Below, piece by piece: positions 1-10,600 of a stretch of 53,235 bases of DNA (positions are counted from its first letter, which is position 1; every line of letters begins with the position of its first letter). Location: the NCBI GenBank assembly GCA_964511665.1, contig CAZEHA010000019.1, positions 1-53,235 on the forward strand, in the 5' to 3' direction. Position numbers and translations under genes: made by a program. A model generated the notes under the pieces. That model was not told where the DNA came from, searched no databases, and worked only from the letters and a program-made list of their open reading frames with translations. Source of the stretch: JAGOEF01 sp964511665 (lineage in GTDB: Bacteria > Bacteroidota > Bacteroidia > Bacteroidales > ML635J-15).

Positions 1-44
1 TTTTTAATTAACTGAATTTTAAACGTTTACAAAATTATATACAC

Positions 45-695
45 ATGAAAAAATTGGTTTGTTCGTTAATTGTGATTTGTTTTATGTTTGGTGCGGCACA
101 GGCGCAGAATGCGCAAGCCTCAACAATTTACAACGGGAAATTGTTGTTTGTAAAAACCATTCCTACCAGCGAATACATGGTGGTGGGTAAAACCAAAGTT
201 TCGAACAGCAAGAAAGACGAAGCCGCAGCCGGTATGGACCCATCCGGGATTAAAGAAGTGATTGTTGCCGTTGACAAATCAATCAAAAAAGAAACCAAAG
301 GCAAACAGGTAGCTTTTGACGCAGTGATTATTCACAGCCCCAACAAAATTGAGCTTATTAAATTTAAAACCGGAACCCTGGCCGAAAATGCAGGCTGCAG
401 CATCATTTCGAAAGAATACAAGAAAAAATGTGGTAAAAAAGACATTTACTTTCTGAGCAAGCCTACGTTTGCATACACAGAAGTAAAAGAAATCGAAGTA
501 AAAAACTTCACCGGTTTAGGCCAGATGAAAATGGGTAAAGACGATATCGATAATTTTTTCAACAAGCTATACGAAAGGTCGTGCAAAGAAGCTGATGATG
601 GTGTTGATTTTGATGGAATTATGATGGTTGACGACAATGTGGCCGTAAGAGGATATTTCGAAGCCAAAACACTGAAACTGATTAAATACAAATAG
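45..695 (+). CDS. Exported protein of unknown function (216 aa)
   Basis: I do not recognise this family. The first ~20 residues form a clear Sec signal peptide (Lys-Lys, a hydrophobic stretch, then GAAQAQ), so the product is probably periplasmic or surface located. The mature part is mixed alpha/beta in character, lysine-rich, and carries a few cysteines (around residues 118, 129 and 179) that could form disulphides. There is no lipobox and no C-terminal T9SS sorting signal. It stands alone: a strong rho-independent terminator follows 20 bases after its stop, and the next gene is on the opposite strand. The ATG lies 44 bases from the window edge, so its promoter may be cut off. That it is a real gene is well supported by the signal peptide and terminator; its function is unknown. 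Confidence 0.8.
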   Translation: MKKLVCSLIVICFMFGAAQAQNAQASTIYNGKLLFVKTIPTSEYMVVGKTKVSNSKKDEAAAGMDPSGIKEVIVAVDKSIKKETKGKQVAFDAVIIHSPNKIELIKFKTGTLAENAGCSIISKEYKKKCGKKDIYFLSKPTFAYTEVKEIEVKNFTGLGQMKMGKDDIDNFFNKLYERSCKEADDGVDFDGIMMVDDNVAVRGYFEAKTLKLIKYK

Positions 696-715
696 TTTAG
701 TACAGCCACGACAAC

Positions 716-746
716 AAAGCAACCGGGAAAGATTCCGGTTGCTTTT
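716..746 (+). terminator. Rho-independent terminator of the first gene
   Basis: A perfect 11-bp stem (AAAGCAACCGG pairing with CCGGTTGCTTT) encloses an 8-base loop and is followed by a T-rich run. It lies 20 bases after the TAG stop of the exported orphan. Confidence 0.85.
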
Positions 747-801
747 GTTTTGCAGGAAAGCTTTGGTGAGTTAATTGCACGCAAACATTACGCGGCAATT
801 T

Positions 802-1506
802 TTACAAATAGAAATACCGAAAATCATGCCCCGGCCATATATTTCTTCCAACCGATGTTGCCTTACGCCTAAGCACCCCATTGCAGTTTTCCTCCATTAT
901 AATGCCGGGAATTTTATTAAAGATGGTAATCGCGTTAACTTTTATTTTTCGGAGGTCTTCGGGTTGATAATACCAAATCTCGTAGGCATCATCATCAATT
1001 TGCAACAGCGCCTGCTTACAGGTATAGTCTGCAATGTCTTTAGTTTCATTCGTAAACCTATAGGCTATTTTTTTCTTCGGGCTTTCGCGCAACACTTTTC
1101 TGTGGTACTTCTTTTGGTGTGCCATGCCGGGATAATTTATCACATATTTCTCCCAATCGATGTTCTTGCGGTTGGTCTGACGGTACCAGCTGAACTTAAG
1201 TGTATCGCGTCTAATTCTTATATCGGTTTCTGAAGAGTATGTTTTATTTTCGAGAAACGAATAATAAATATTGCTGTGGTAAATATTACGCACCTCTTTG
1301 TTGTGCAAATCGATGATTTCGATGTGCAACACCAGCGGAACCTGCACCAATTCATTAATAATCAAGCTGTCGCTGATAAAGGAATGGCTTTTTAAAATAC
1401 TGTCGTTCAAATAATTATCATAGGCGATATGATACGATTGAAACGATTGAGCAAGGCAACACTGTGTGATAACGATTGAAGCAATAAGGCTGAAGAGTGC
1501 TTTCAT
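802..1506 (-). CDS. GLPGLI family secreted protein
   Basis: This is a member of the GLPGLI family (TIGR01200-type), exported proteins found mainly in Bacteroidetes with no established biochemical function. The evidence is the family's C-terminal pattern: a Cys-Lys-Gln-Ala strand, an EIWYY segment, then NKIPGIIMEE, the local form of the GLPGLI signature. The signal peptide begins MKALFSLIAS and ends near CCLAQ. I chose the ATG at 1506 rather than the upstream in-frame start at 1533, because the longer frame would begin inside a Bacteroidetes -7 promoter box at 1531-1538. The protein would then be about 234 residues. It is transcribed towards the first gene and away from the T9SS operon, whose terminator lies just upstream. 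Confidence 0.8.
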   Translation of the reverse strand: MKALFSLIASIVITQCCLAQSFQSYHIAYDNYLNDSILKSHSFISDSLIINELVQVPLVLHIEIIDLHNKEVRNIYHSNIYYSFLENKTYSSETDIRIRRDTLKFSWYRQTNRKNIDWEKYVINYPGMAHQKKYHRKVLRESPKKKIAYRFTNETKDIADYTCKQALLQIDDDAYEIWYYQPEDLRKIKVNAITIFNKIPGIIMEENCNGVLRRKATSVGRNIWPGHDFRYFYL

Positions 1507-1530
1507 TGTGATGATTGTTTTAATCACCTT

Positions 1531-1538
1531 CAAAAATA
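1531..1538 (-). promoter_or_regulatory. Bacteroidetes -7 box (TATTTTTG) for the GLPGLI gene
   Basis: On the minus strand the sequence reads TATTTTTG, a perfect match to the Bacteroidetes -7 consensus TAnnTTTG, 24 bases before the ATG at 1506. A -33 TTG element was not convincing. Confidence 0.55.
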
Positions 1539-1600
1539 TACATTTTCTGATTTAGAATCAATCATTATTTTTAAATAACTCTTATTGGACTTTAACAAAA

Positions 1601-1629
1601 AAAGCAGCCCGAATATTACGGACTGCTTT
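1601..1629 (-). terminator. Terminator of the T9SS adhesin operon
   Basis: Inverted repeat AAAGCAGCCC / GGACTGCTTT with one mismatch in a 10-bp stem. Read on the minus strand it is followed by a T-run, and it lies 27 bases past the stop of the OmpA-family gene that ends the operon. Confidence 0.75.
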
Positions 1630-1656
1630 GGTTGAACAATGAGTAATGTCGCACAA

Positions 1657-3645
1657 CTACTCAGTACTCACTAAACCATGTCGATATCCGGTTACCTTAA
1701 ACTCGGTGCGACGGTTCATCTGATGCGCTTCTTCGCTGCAATTTACACCGTCAACGCATTCGTTCACGGGTCCCGATTCGCCGTAGCCTTTGGCCGTAAT
1801 GCGTTCTGCTTCAATGCCCATGCTAATGATGTAGGCCACTGCCGATTCGGCACGTCGTTGCGAAAGCGTCTCGTTATACTGCTTCGAGCCGCGCGAGTCG
1901 GTATGCGAACCGAGTTCAATGATAATTTCGGGGTTTTCTTTCAAGATGTTTACCAGCTTATCGAGTTCTATGGCAGCATCGGGTCTGATGTTCCACTTGT
2001 CGAAGTCGTAGTAAATGTTTTTAAGCACGATGGCTTTGTTTATCACAATCCGTTCGAGCACAACCTCAACCCAAATGGTGTCCGATTTCGTTGTACATTC
2101 GGTACTTACCATGGCAGTTTGCGAAAAGTGGTTTTCGAGTTGTGCTTTTATGGTGTAGGTTTCGTTGCAATCGGCCTGCATATACACAACTGACTCCTGG
2201 TCGGTCTTGGTTGTTGTAACACTACCATCGCTATTGGCTTTGATGTCTAAATTTACATAGGGTAGGGGAGTGAGCATCCCATCGAAGTTCTCTAGTGTTT
2301 TAACAGCCAGCACCAGTTGTGTGGGGGGTGACCAGGTGAGGCGGTAAATATCGTCGCTGCCTTTGCCTCCCTCACGGTTCGATGAAAAATAGGCCTGTTT
2401 TCCGGCTTCGGTGTAGTATATCGAGAAGTCATCGCCCGAGGAGTTAATCGGGTAGCGTAGGTTTTCGGCTACCGACCAGTTGTTTTCGGCACCGCTTGCT
2501 TTAAATATGTCGAGACCACCCATTCCCGCATGTCCGTCGCTGCTAAAGTATAGTGTGCCCTCGTTGTCGATATGCGGAAACATTTCTTTGCCGCTTGTAT
2601 TGATATTACTGCCTGCATTTGCAGGCTTACTCCAACTTCCATCTGCCTGCTTGTGGCTGTAGTAAATATCGGTTTCGCCATAACCGCCGGGCATGTCCGA
2701 AACAAAATACAAAATTTTTCCATTGGGGCTTAGAGTCGGGTGACCTACCGAATATTCCTCGGCACGATTATGCTCAAAAGGCTTTGCTTGCGACCAATTC
2801 CCGTTTTCGTTATGAGCAATATATATTTCGAGCCTGTTGGTGTACAAGTCGTTGGAGGGAGGGTTCATCCAACTGGTGGGGTCAGGGTTTGTGGGGCGTT
2901 GTTTTTGTTTTACAATACGGGTTCTGGTGAAAAACATTGCCTTATTATCGGTGTCGTACACCGCAGGTCCGGTGTGGAAATCACCGTTGATTTGTGCCAG
3001 TATTTCGCCTGTGTTGGGTTTCGATTGATCTGTTTTATACAATTTGTAGTAAGGGTTTCCTGTCCATCCGTGCACTTCCTTATCGGTATACATCGACTTG
3101 TTGCGGCGGTCGGAGGTAAAAACATAGTGATCTTCATACGCAATCAATCCAAAATCAGAATTTTCTGAATTCACAGCCATCAGGTTTTCAACTTCGTAAT
3201 GCTCGGGGTTTTCAATCCATTCGATTGCCTGGTTACAGGCACTTATCATTGCGTCGGCTGTGTTTTTATCTTCGGGTTTCATCACGCCATAGCGCTGGTA
3301 ATGTTCAATGGCTTCGGCATATTCGCCCAGCGAGTGAAGCGTGCGTGCGTATATTAAAATGTCGTAAGCGGTGGCATCGCGTTTCACCGAAAGCCTTTTT
3401 AACCATTTAGCAGCCTCTTTTTGGTTATTCATCATTAAATGGCAATAGCTGATGTCGCGCAGATTGCCTGACGAAGGCGGATGTAGCACGAAATACTTTT
3501 CGAAATAGCCAATGGCCTCGGTATATGCAAACCTATCCATGGCTTCTTTGGCTTTTGTCAGGTTTTTCTGTGCCATGCCGGTTGTGCTGAACATCAGTAG
3601 CATGGCCAGGCCAAATATAAATCGAATATAATGTTGTGTTTTCAT
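1657..3645 (-). CDS. TPR/PD40/OmpA-family outer membrane protein, T9SS-associated
   Basis: A 662-residue exported protein with the architecture of the OmpA-family partners that accompany PorP/SprF proteins (PorE-like). After a signal peptide (to about residue 25, ending GMAQ) come TPR-like helices (about 30-150), a run of WD40/PD40 beta-propeller repeats (about 165-435, with recurring YFSSD and FTSDR strands), a carboxypeptidase-regulatory/CNA-B-like segment (about 440-530) and a C-terminal OmpA peptidoglycan-binding domain (about 540-655). The OmpA domain is recognisable from YYDFDKWNIRP, LGSHTDSRGS and NRRTEFKV. It is expected to sit in the periplasm at the outer membrane and tether the secretion or adhesin complex to peptidoglycan. 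It is the last gene of the operon, 21 bases after the PorP/SprF gene. Its role in T9SS is inferred from architecture and context. Confidence 0.9.
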   Translation of the reverse strand: MKTQHYIRFIFGLAMLLMFSTTGMAQKNLTKAKEAMDRFAYTEAIGYFEKYFVLHPPSSGNLRDISYCHLMMNNQKEAAKWLKRLSVKRDATAYDILIYARTLHSLGEYAEAIEHYQRYGVMKPEDKNTADAMISACNQAIEWIENPEHYEVENLMAVNSENSDFGLIAYEDHYVFTSDRRNKSMYTDKEVHGWTGNPYYKLYKTDQSKPNTGEILAQINGDFHTGPAVYDTDNKAMFFTRTRIVKQKQRPTNPDPTSWMNPPSNDLYTNRLEIYIAHNENGNWSQAKPFEHNRAEEYSVGHPTLSPNGKILYFVSDMPGGYGETDIYYSHKQADGSWSKPANAGSNINTSGKEMFPHIDNEGTLYFSSDGHAGMGGLDIFKASGAENNWSVAENLRYPINSSGDDFSIYYTEAGKQAYFSSNREGGKGSDDIYRLTWSPPTQLVLAVKTLENFDGMLTPLPYVNLDIKANSDGSVTTTKTDQESVVYMQADCNETYTIKAQLENHFSQTAMVSTECTTKSDTIWVEVVLERIVINKAIVLKNIYYDFDKWNIRPDAAIELDKLVNILKENPEIIIELGSHTDSRGSKQYNETLSQRRAESAVAYIISMGIEAERITAKGYGESGPVNECVDGVNCSEEAHQMNRRTEFKVTGYRHGLVSTE

Positions 3646-3666
3646 TGTTCTGGTTGTTTTTATGTT

Positions 3667-4632
3667 TTAAAAGTAACGTGGTGTCGACATCCGTGCATCA
3701 ACGCGTCGAGGAGGAGTATAGTTCAGAGTAACTTCGTGGCCCGAAAAACCGTTAAGGGCGGTAAGTGAATGGGTATATGCATAGCCTATCATCAAACTGT
3801 TGTTAATATTCCACTCTGTCATAAACACAAGTGCATCTCTTTTGCGCAGACTGTTGTCGAGGGTTTCACTTGTAATGAGGCTTGCCCCAAACCGATAGGT
3901 TACACCAAACCAAAAAGTCTCTTTAAACAAAAAATACGTATTCAAATCGATATTGGTTAATGCGCTGAAATCTTCCCTTATCAAAAAACTGGGTTTCACT
4001 TTTACATCTTTGCCCAAATCGAACACATATCCCGATGTCAGATAGTAATGCCTTTCTTGCTTTGGTGCCAGCCGGTCGTTGCTTTCGATGAGATTGCCCA
4101 GTAAATCGGTAACCGACACACCCAGATAAAACCTGTCGGAATATAGAAACAGACCGGTTTTGGGGTCAAAACGCACCGAGTTCACCGAGTTCACCGGAAT
4201 AGCGGGGTCAGCATTGTTTTCGCTGATAAGTTTGGTGCCATCGAGACTAAAATACGATATACCCATTGCCAAGCCCATCGACAGATTCCATCGCTGGTTT
4301 ATTTTTAGAATGTAGGCATAGCTTCCATATAGCGATTGCTGTGTCTGCGCTCCGATGCGGTCGTTTATATACTGCAATCCCAGCCCCATGGTGGCCAATA
4401 CCGGCCCTTCGATGCTTACCGACAGCGACTGCGGAGCTCCTTCGAGACCAACCCACTGTGCTCCGTAAGTGGTGTTAATGTTGGTCCATTGTTTTGTGCC
4501 TGCATAGGCAGGATTAATGGTCATCGGACTGAAAATATACTGGTTGAAGATGGTGTTTTGCTGGGCAAAACCGGTAGCAGTCATTAAAAGGACTGCTACC
4601 AGAATATGAAACTTTTTCATTGTTTTGTTCAT
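3667..4632 (-). CDS. PorP/SprF family type IX secretion system membrane protein
   Basis: An outer-membrane beta-barrel of the PorP/SprF family. In Flavobacterium johnsoniae SprF is needed for export of its neighbour, the adhesin SprB. Family hallmarks are the signal peptide ending TGFAQQ, followed by FNQYIFSPMTINPAYAG, then alternating amphipathic strands with turns such as GLGLQYINDRIG and FWFGVTYRFG. It ends in an aromatic residue (PRYF), typical of outer-membrane barrels. A second ATG at 4620 (MKKFHIL) is an equally good start and would give 317 residues. It starts 19 bases after the stop of the giant adhesin gene and is followed 21 bases later by the OmpA-family gene, so the three are almost certainly co-transcribed and the adhesin is its likely client. 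Confidence 0.93.
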   Translation of the reverse strand: MNKTMKKFHILVAVLLMTATGFAQQNTIFNQYIFSPMTINPAYAGTKQWTNINTTYGAQWVGLEGAPQSLSVSIEGPVLATMGLGLQYINDRIGAQTQQSLYGSYAYILKINQRWNLSMGLAMGISYFSLDGTKLISENNADPAIPVNSVNSVRFDPKTGLFLYSDRFYLGVSVTDLLGNLIESNDRLAPKQERHYYLTSGYVFDLGKDVKVKPSFLIREDFSALTNIDLNTYFLFKETFWFGVTYRFGASLITSETLDNSLRKRDALVFMTEWNINNSLMIGYAYTHSLTALNGFSGHEVTLNYTPPRRVDARMSTPRYF

Positions 4633-4651
4633 TTTTAGTTATGGTTTGGTG

Positions 4652-7600
4652 TTATCGCAATATGGTTATATATCCGCTGAAGGTTTCCATTTTATCGCAG
4701 ATGTTCACTTTAAGTACATAGAAATAGGTGCCTTCGCTCAGGTCGCTGCCGTCCCACGAATTGTCGTACGATTGCATGGTGTACACCTCGTTGCCCCAAC
4801 GGTTAAGTATTACCAGCTCGTTGTCGGGGTAGAGTTCCAGATTACCCAGAACAAACAAGTCGTTGTAACCGTCGTAGTTTGGCGAGAATACATTGTTGAA
4901 GACCAAAGGTATTTCGACATCGTCTCTGTCAATTATAACTTCGAATTCTTTCGTACAATTGTTGGCATCGGTAACGCTTACCACATACACTCCTGCAGAA
5001 AGGTTTTCGATGCGGTTGGTCTCCATGCCGTTCGACCAGGAGTAGTTATACATTCCGGCACCACCGCTAATTTCTATTTCGGCCAATCCACCTGTTGTGC
5101 CGGTGCAGTCGGCATTGGTCGACGAAATGGTCTCAATAACAATTTCTTCGATACTGTCGATAAAGAATTCGGTGTACGACGGACATCCATTGCTGTCGTG
5201 AACAAGCACTTGGTGTGAGCCTGCCGGCAGATTTGCGAAAATTCCGCTATCGCTGTCTTCGCTTCCGTTAATCGAGAAGTAGTAAGGAGCTACACCCCCC
5301 AGTGGCATAACTTCTACCATGGCATCGGCCACACCATAACACGTGTTGGCTTCGAGCATAGTTACTGTTGTTTGCAGTGTATTCAAGCTGGCTACCGGTA
5401 TGCTTATTCCTCCACTGATACATCCATTGGCATCTATTACCTGAAGTTCTATGGTAGAATTTTCTGTTAGCTGGGTGAACAGTGCTTCGGAGCTATAGCT
5501 TATTCCTCCGTCGATCGAATATTGGTAGGGTTGAGCACCTCCGGCGGCAATCAAAGTTATTGCCACTTCACCTGTGATGCAATTACTGCTATAGCTTAAT
5601 GAGAGGACTTCGGGTTGCGAGATTTCAAAGTTCACGCTTGTGCTGCAGCCAAAAGCATCTTCAATATGCACTGTGTATGAACCGGCAGCTAAACCGGTAA
5701 ATTCTCCGCTGTTCTGTGGCATTCCTCCCATTAGGGTGTAAACCATGCTGCCGCTACCTCCGCTTACGCTGATTGTTGCAGTGCCATCGTTGGCTTCGAA
5801 GCAGCTAACATTGGTGGTAGTTACTTCAGCTTGCAGCAGGCCGGGGTTTTCAATTATTATTATATCGGAATTTATACTGCAACCCATTTCGTCGAGTACC
5901 TGCACCATATATTCGCCCGGTGCAAGATTGCCGAAAGTATTTTCTAACTGTGGATTGCCTCCGTTAAGAGTGTATGTATACTCTCCTGTTCCGCCTGTTG
6001 CAACAATACTGATGTTGGCATCGCCGGCATCGTTGCAACTCACTTGTTGTGAAGCATTGACCTGAATCGACAAGGCTTGCGGGTTTACTATTACAATGGC
6101 ATCGCTCGTAATGCTGCAGCCGTTATCGTCGCTAACCACTATGGTGTAGCTTCCGGCAGCCAAATTGCTGAATACATTGTCGGTTTGCGGTGTTCCGCCG
6201 TTGAGGCTGTACATCAATGTACCTGTTCCGCCATTGACTAATACGCTGATGCTTGCATCCTCGGCATCGAAGCACGATACCTGAGTGTCGGCAGTAATGC
6301 TGAGGCTCAATGCTTCAGGATTTGCAATTACAATAACATCGGAGCTAATGCTACAACCCAATTCGTCGCTTACTATTATGGTGTAGTTGCCTGCTGACAG
6401 TCCGCTGAAAACATTTTCTGTTTGTGGCGTTCCGCCGTTCAGGCTATACACCAATGTTCCTGTTCCGCCGTTGGCAAACACGCTGATGCTTGCATCCTCG
6501 GCATCGAAGCACGATACCTGAGTGTCGGCAGTAATGCTGAGGCTCAATGCTTCAGGATTTGCAATTACAATAACATCGGAGCTAATGCTACAACCCAATT
6601 CGTCGCTTACTATTATGGTGTAGTTGCCTGCTGACAGTCCGCTGAAAACATTTTCTGTTTGCGGTGTTCCGCCGTTCAGGCTATACGTAATAACACCTGT
6701 ACCTCCACTTGCATTTACAGTAATGCTTGCATCGGTAGCATTGTTACACGTTACCTGAGCATCTGCTTCAATTAAAAGGTTTAGTGCTAATGGGTTTTCT
6801 ATGATAATTGTTCCGGTAGAATATATGCAGCCATTCGCATCGATAACTTCAATCACATAATCACCTCCGGTTAATCCGGTGAAATGTCCATGATTTTGAT
6901 GTCCACTGCCGTTAAGGCTAAACACCATATCGCCCATTGAGCCTTCTACATTCACAATAATTTCTGCATCTGCTGCACCATGGCAACTTACCTGAGTTGA
7001 CGATTGAACACTCACTTCCATAAGTGAAACATGTACCAGTTGTTCGCAGGTATTCACATTTCCGTTTACATCGGTAATTGTCCATGTTACCACCGTTGTT
7101 CCTGAAGTAAATACAGCAGGTGCGTTATTAACAATACTTTGAATGCCACAGTTGTCGGAAACAACCGGTGTTCCCAAGTCGATTACATTTGAACATGATG
7201 TAATATCAGCAGGACAAACTATTGTTGGAAGTTCGATGTCGGTTACGGTTACAATTTGCTCACAAGTTGCAATGTTTCCGCTACCGTCGGTTACTGTCCA
7301 GGTTACTGTTGTTGTTCCGATTGGGAATACCGCCGGAGCATCGTTGGTTACAGAAAGAATTGAACAGTTATCGTCAACCACAGGAGTTCCCAAATCAACA
7401 CCACTTGCTGTACATTCGTCAGCATCAGTATTTACGGCTACCGGAGCAGGACAAACTATTGTTGGAAGTTCGATATCGGTTACGGTTACAATTTGCTCAC
7501 AAGTTGCAATATTTCCACTGAAATCAGTAACTGTCCAAGTAATTGTAGTTGTTCCGAGTGGATAAGGATCAGTTAAAGCAAGCATATCATCTCTAACACC

Positions 7601-10600
7601 GGTTACAGTATTTACACCACAATTATCATTAAATATTGGAGTTCCAATAACAACATTTGTTGCTTCACAATTTCCGGCATCGCTGTTTACAGCAACGTCA
7701 CCGGGACAAGTAATTGTTGGATCAACAAAGTCCTGAATAACGACTGTAATGTCAGCATTGTCACAATTTGTTGGGTTTATCACTTCACAAATTTCATAAG
7801 ACAGATAGTAAGTTCCAACTGCAAGACCTGCTGGGATATTTAAATCTCCGTTGGCAGAAATTGATGCACCAACAATTCCTCCATCATTCGTTAAAGTAAT
7901 AACGACATCATTAAAATCAACCGGCGCTCCATCAAGCAAGTCGTTATCAAGAACATTTCCTGCAACGCCACCTAATTCGCAATCGACCGCCGAAGATGTA
8001 AAGTTATCATCAGTTGCAGCAATTGTTGCATGAAGTACAGTTACAAATACCTGCGCATCATCACAGTTTGATGGATTTAAAACTTCACAAATTTGATATG
8101 TCAAGTAATAAGTTCCGGCTGGAGTATTTGGCAATACATCAACAGTTCCATCAGGATTTAAAACAAGGTATCCGTTGTCTTCCGGTATTGTTTCTGTCAG
8201 AATTACTTCAGCAGGATTAACAGGATTTCCGTTAAGCAAGTCATTGTCAAAGACATTTACAACAGCTGTTTCGCCGGTATGACCATTTACATCATAAGAA
8301 TAGTCGTCGTTTGCAATAATGCTTGTGGCACCAACCGTAATAATCACTAGAGCGTCATCGCAATTAGCAGGATTTAGTATTTCACAAATTTCATAAGTTA
8401 AAGTATAAGTTCCTGCAGGCGTTCCGGGAGCTATATCCACCGAGCCGTCAGGATTTAGAGTCAGACTTCCGGTTGGGTCAGCAACTGTCTCTGTTAATGT
8501 TACATCGGCAGGATTTACTGGGTTTCCACTTAACAAATCATTGTCAAAGACGTTAAGGATGTTATTTTGTCCTGTATATCCATTTATTCCACTTGCCAAA
8601 TCATCATTTGCAATAATCTCACCCGGTACAACTGCGATTGTTACTATTGCATCATCACAATTGCTTGGGTTTAGAATTTCACATATTTCGTAAGTTAGTG
8701 TATATGTTCCTTCCGGTGTTCCGGGAGCCACATCAACCGTACCATCAGCATTTAAACTTAGGCTTCCTGTTGGGTCTGCAACTGTCTCTGTCAATGTTAC
8801 ATCAGCAGGGTTTACAGGATCTCCATTCAACAAATCATTATCGAATACATTTAAAATTCCAACAACGCCGGTAGTTCCATCAACATCTGTTGCGCTATCA
8901 TCATTTGCAACAATAGAAGTTGCAACAACAGTAATAATAACCTGAGCATCATCACAATTTGTTGGATTTACAATTTCGCAAATCTCATAAGTCAAGGTGT
9001 AAGTTCCTGCTGGTGTGCCCGGAGCAACATCAACTGAGCCATCTGGATTTAAAGTAAGAGTTCCGGTTGGATCTGCAACTGTCACTGTTAGAGTTACATC
9101 CGATGAATTAACAGGATTTCCGTTTAATAAATCATTGTCAAAAACATTTAACACATTTATCTGTCCATCATAGCCATTTACACCACCTGCAATATCATCG
9201 TTTGCTATAATTTCAGGAGCATCAACTGTAATTGTAACAATAGCATCATCACAATTTGTCGGATTTGCAATTTCGCAAATTTGGTAAGTCAATGTATAAG
9301 TTCCAGCAGGGGTATTTGGTGCTAAATCAACGGATCCGTCAGGATTTAAGGTAAGATTTCCGGTTGGATCTGCAACAGTCTCTGTAAGAATTAAATTAGC
9401 AGGAATTACCGGTAATCCGTTAAGCAAGTCATTATCAAATACATTAAGAATGTTAAACGCTCCTTCGAATCCATTTATCGGACCGGCAGAATCGTCATTT
9501 GCAATAATTACGTTTACAGGATTCGTACTTTCATCATCCTCATCATTTCCAGAATCAGGATCAAATTGGTCGAGATCGGTTATTGTTGCAATATTAAGAT
9601 AATTGCCTCCAGGTAGATTAACAGTTGCAGTAATTGTTAGCACCTCCGAACCTGGGAAACTAACTGTTCCAACTTCCCAAAGACCTGTAACTGAGTTGTA
9701 AGTCCCGTTTGAAGTAGTATGAGTAACATAAGTATATCCGGATGGAAGCTGATCGGTAACTTCAACATTTGTTGCTTCGCTTGGACCATTATTGGTAACT
9801 GTAATAGTAAAAGTAATATTATCTCCAACATAAGGAGTGCTATTGTTTACAGTTTTAGCAATACTCAAATCTGCTTGAGCCTGAATTGGAGTTACAAAGG
9901 TTGATTCGTCATTGCTTGGGTCTGGATCGGTAACGTCATCACTGTGAATATAAGCAGTGTTCACGAGATTTCCGGTTGCCTCTGGAACAACAGAACCTCT
10001 GATTACAAGCACACATCTACCACCAGCTATAATAGTTCCAAGGTTTCCAGTTCCTGTCCAATCGCCATAATTAGCTTGACATCTTGATGCCTCCCAGTCG
10101 ATAACAAAACCAGGAAGAATATCATCAATTATTACATTTGTTGCATCACTTGGCCCATCGTTCCAGTAAAACAGTACATAATAAATATCCTCACCTGCAG
10201 TAATTTCAACAGGGTTTATTATTAAATCATTTGGATTTCCAAATATTTGGGCTTCGGTCAAAGGTAAAATTGAAGGATCAATTTGAATTTTAACAATATT
10301 CAAATCAGCAACCACTTCAACAACTGTAATTACAGTAGATGTATTATTAGTTATATCTGAATCAGGAGTATCGGTTTCTACAGTGGCAGTATTTAATACA
10401 TTCCCTGTATAACTACTGATAACAGTTCCTCTAATCAGCAATTCGAAATTGGCCAATGGAATCATATCTCCAATAACATACTCACCAGTCCACGCAAACC
10501 AAGTTGCGCCGCCATCGGCAGAATATTGGGGATTAGAAATTATTGATGTATTTATCACATCGTGAATGTGAACATTCTCTGAGTCGAATGTATTGCTGTT

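Noticed and set aside
775..1233. 152-residue plus-strand frame opposite the GLPGLI gene
   Set aside because: It is antisense to a gene with a signal peptide and family motifs; its own translation looks like random mirror sequence.
4625..5218. 197-residue plus-strand frame over the adhesin C-terminus
   Set aside because: It is a mirror of the CHU_C-domain codons; no family features, and it crosses the PorP/adhesin junction.
7740..9520. CRISPR-like or non-coding tandem repeat array
   Set aside because: The periodicity is about 300 bases, fully coding, with protein-level conservation and silent divergence, so these are domain repeats.
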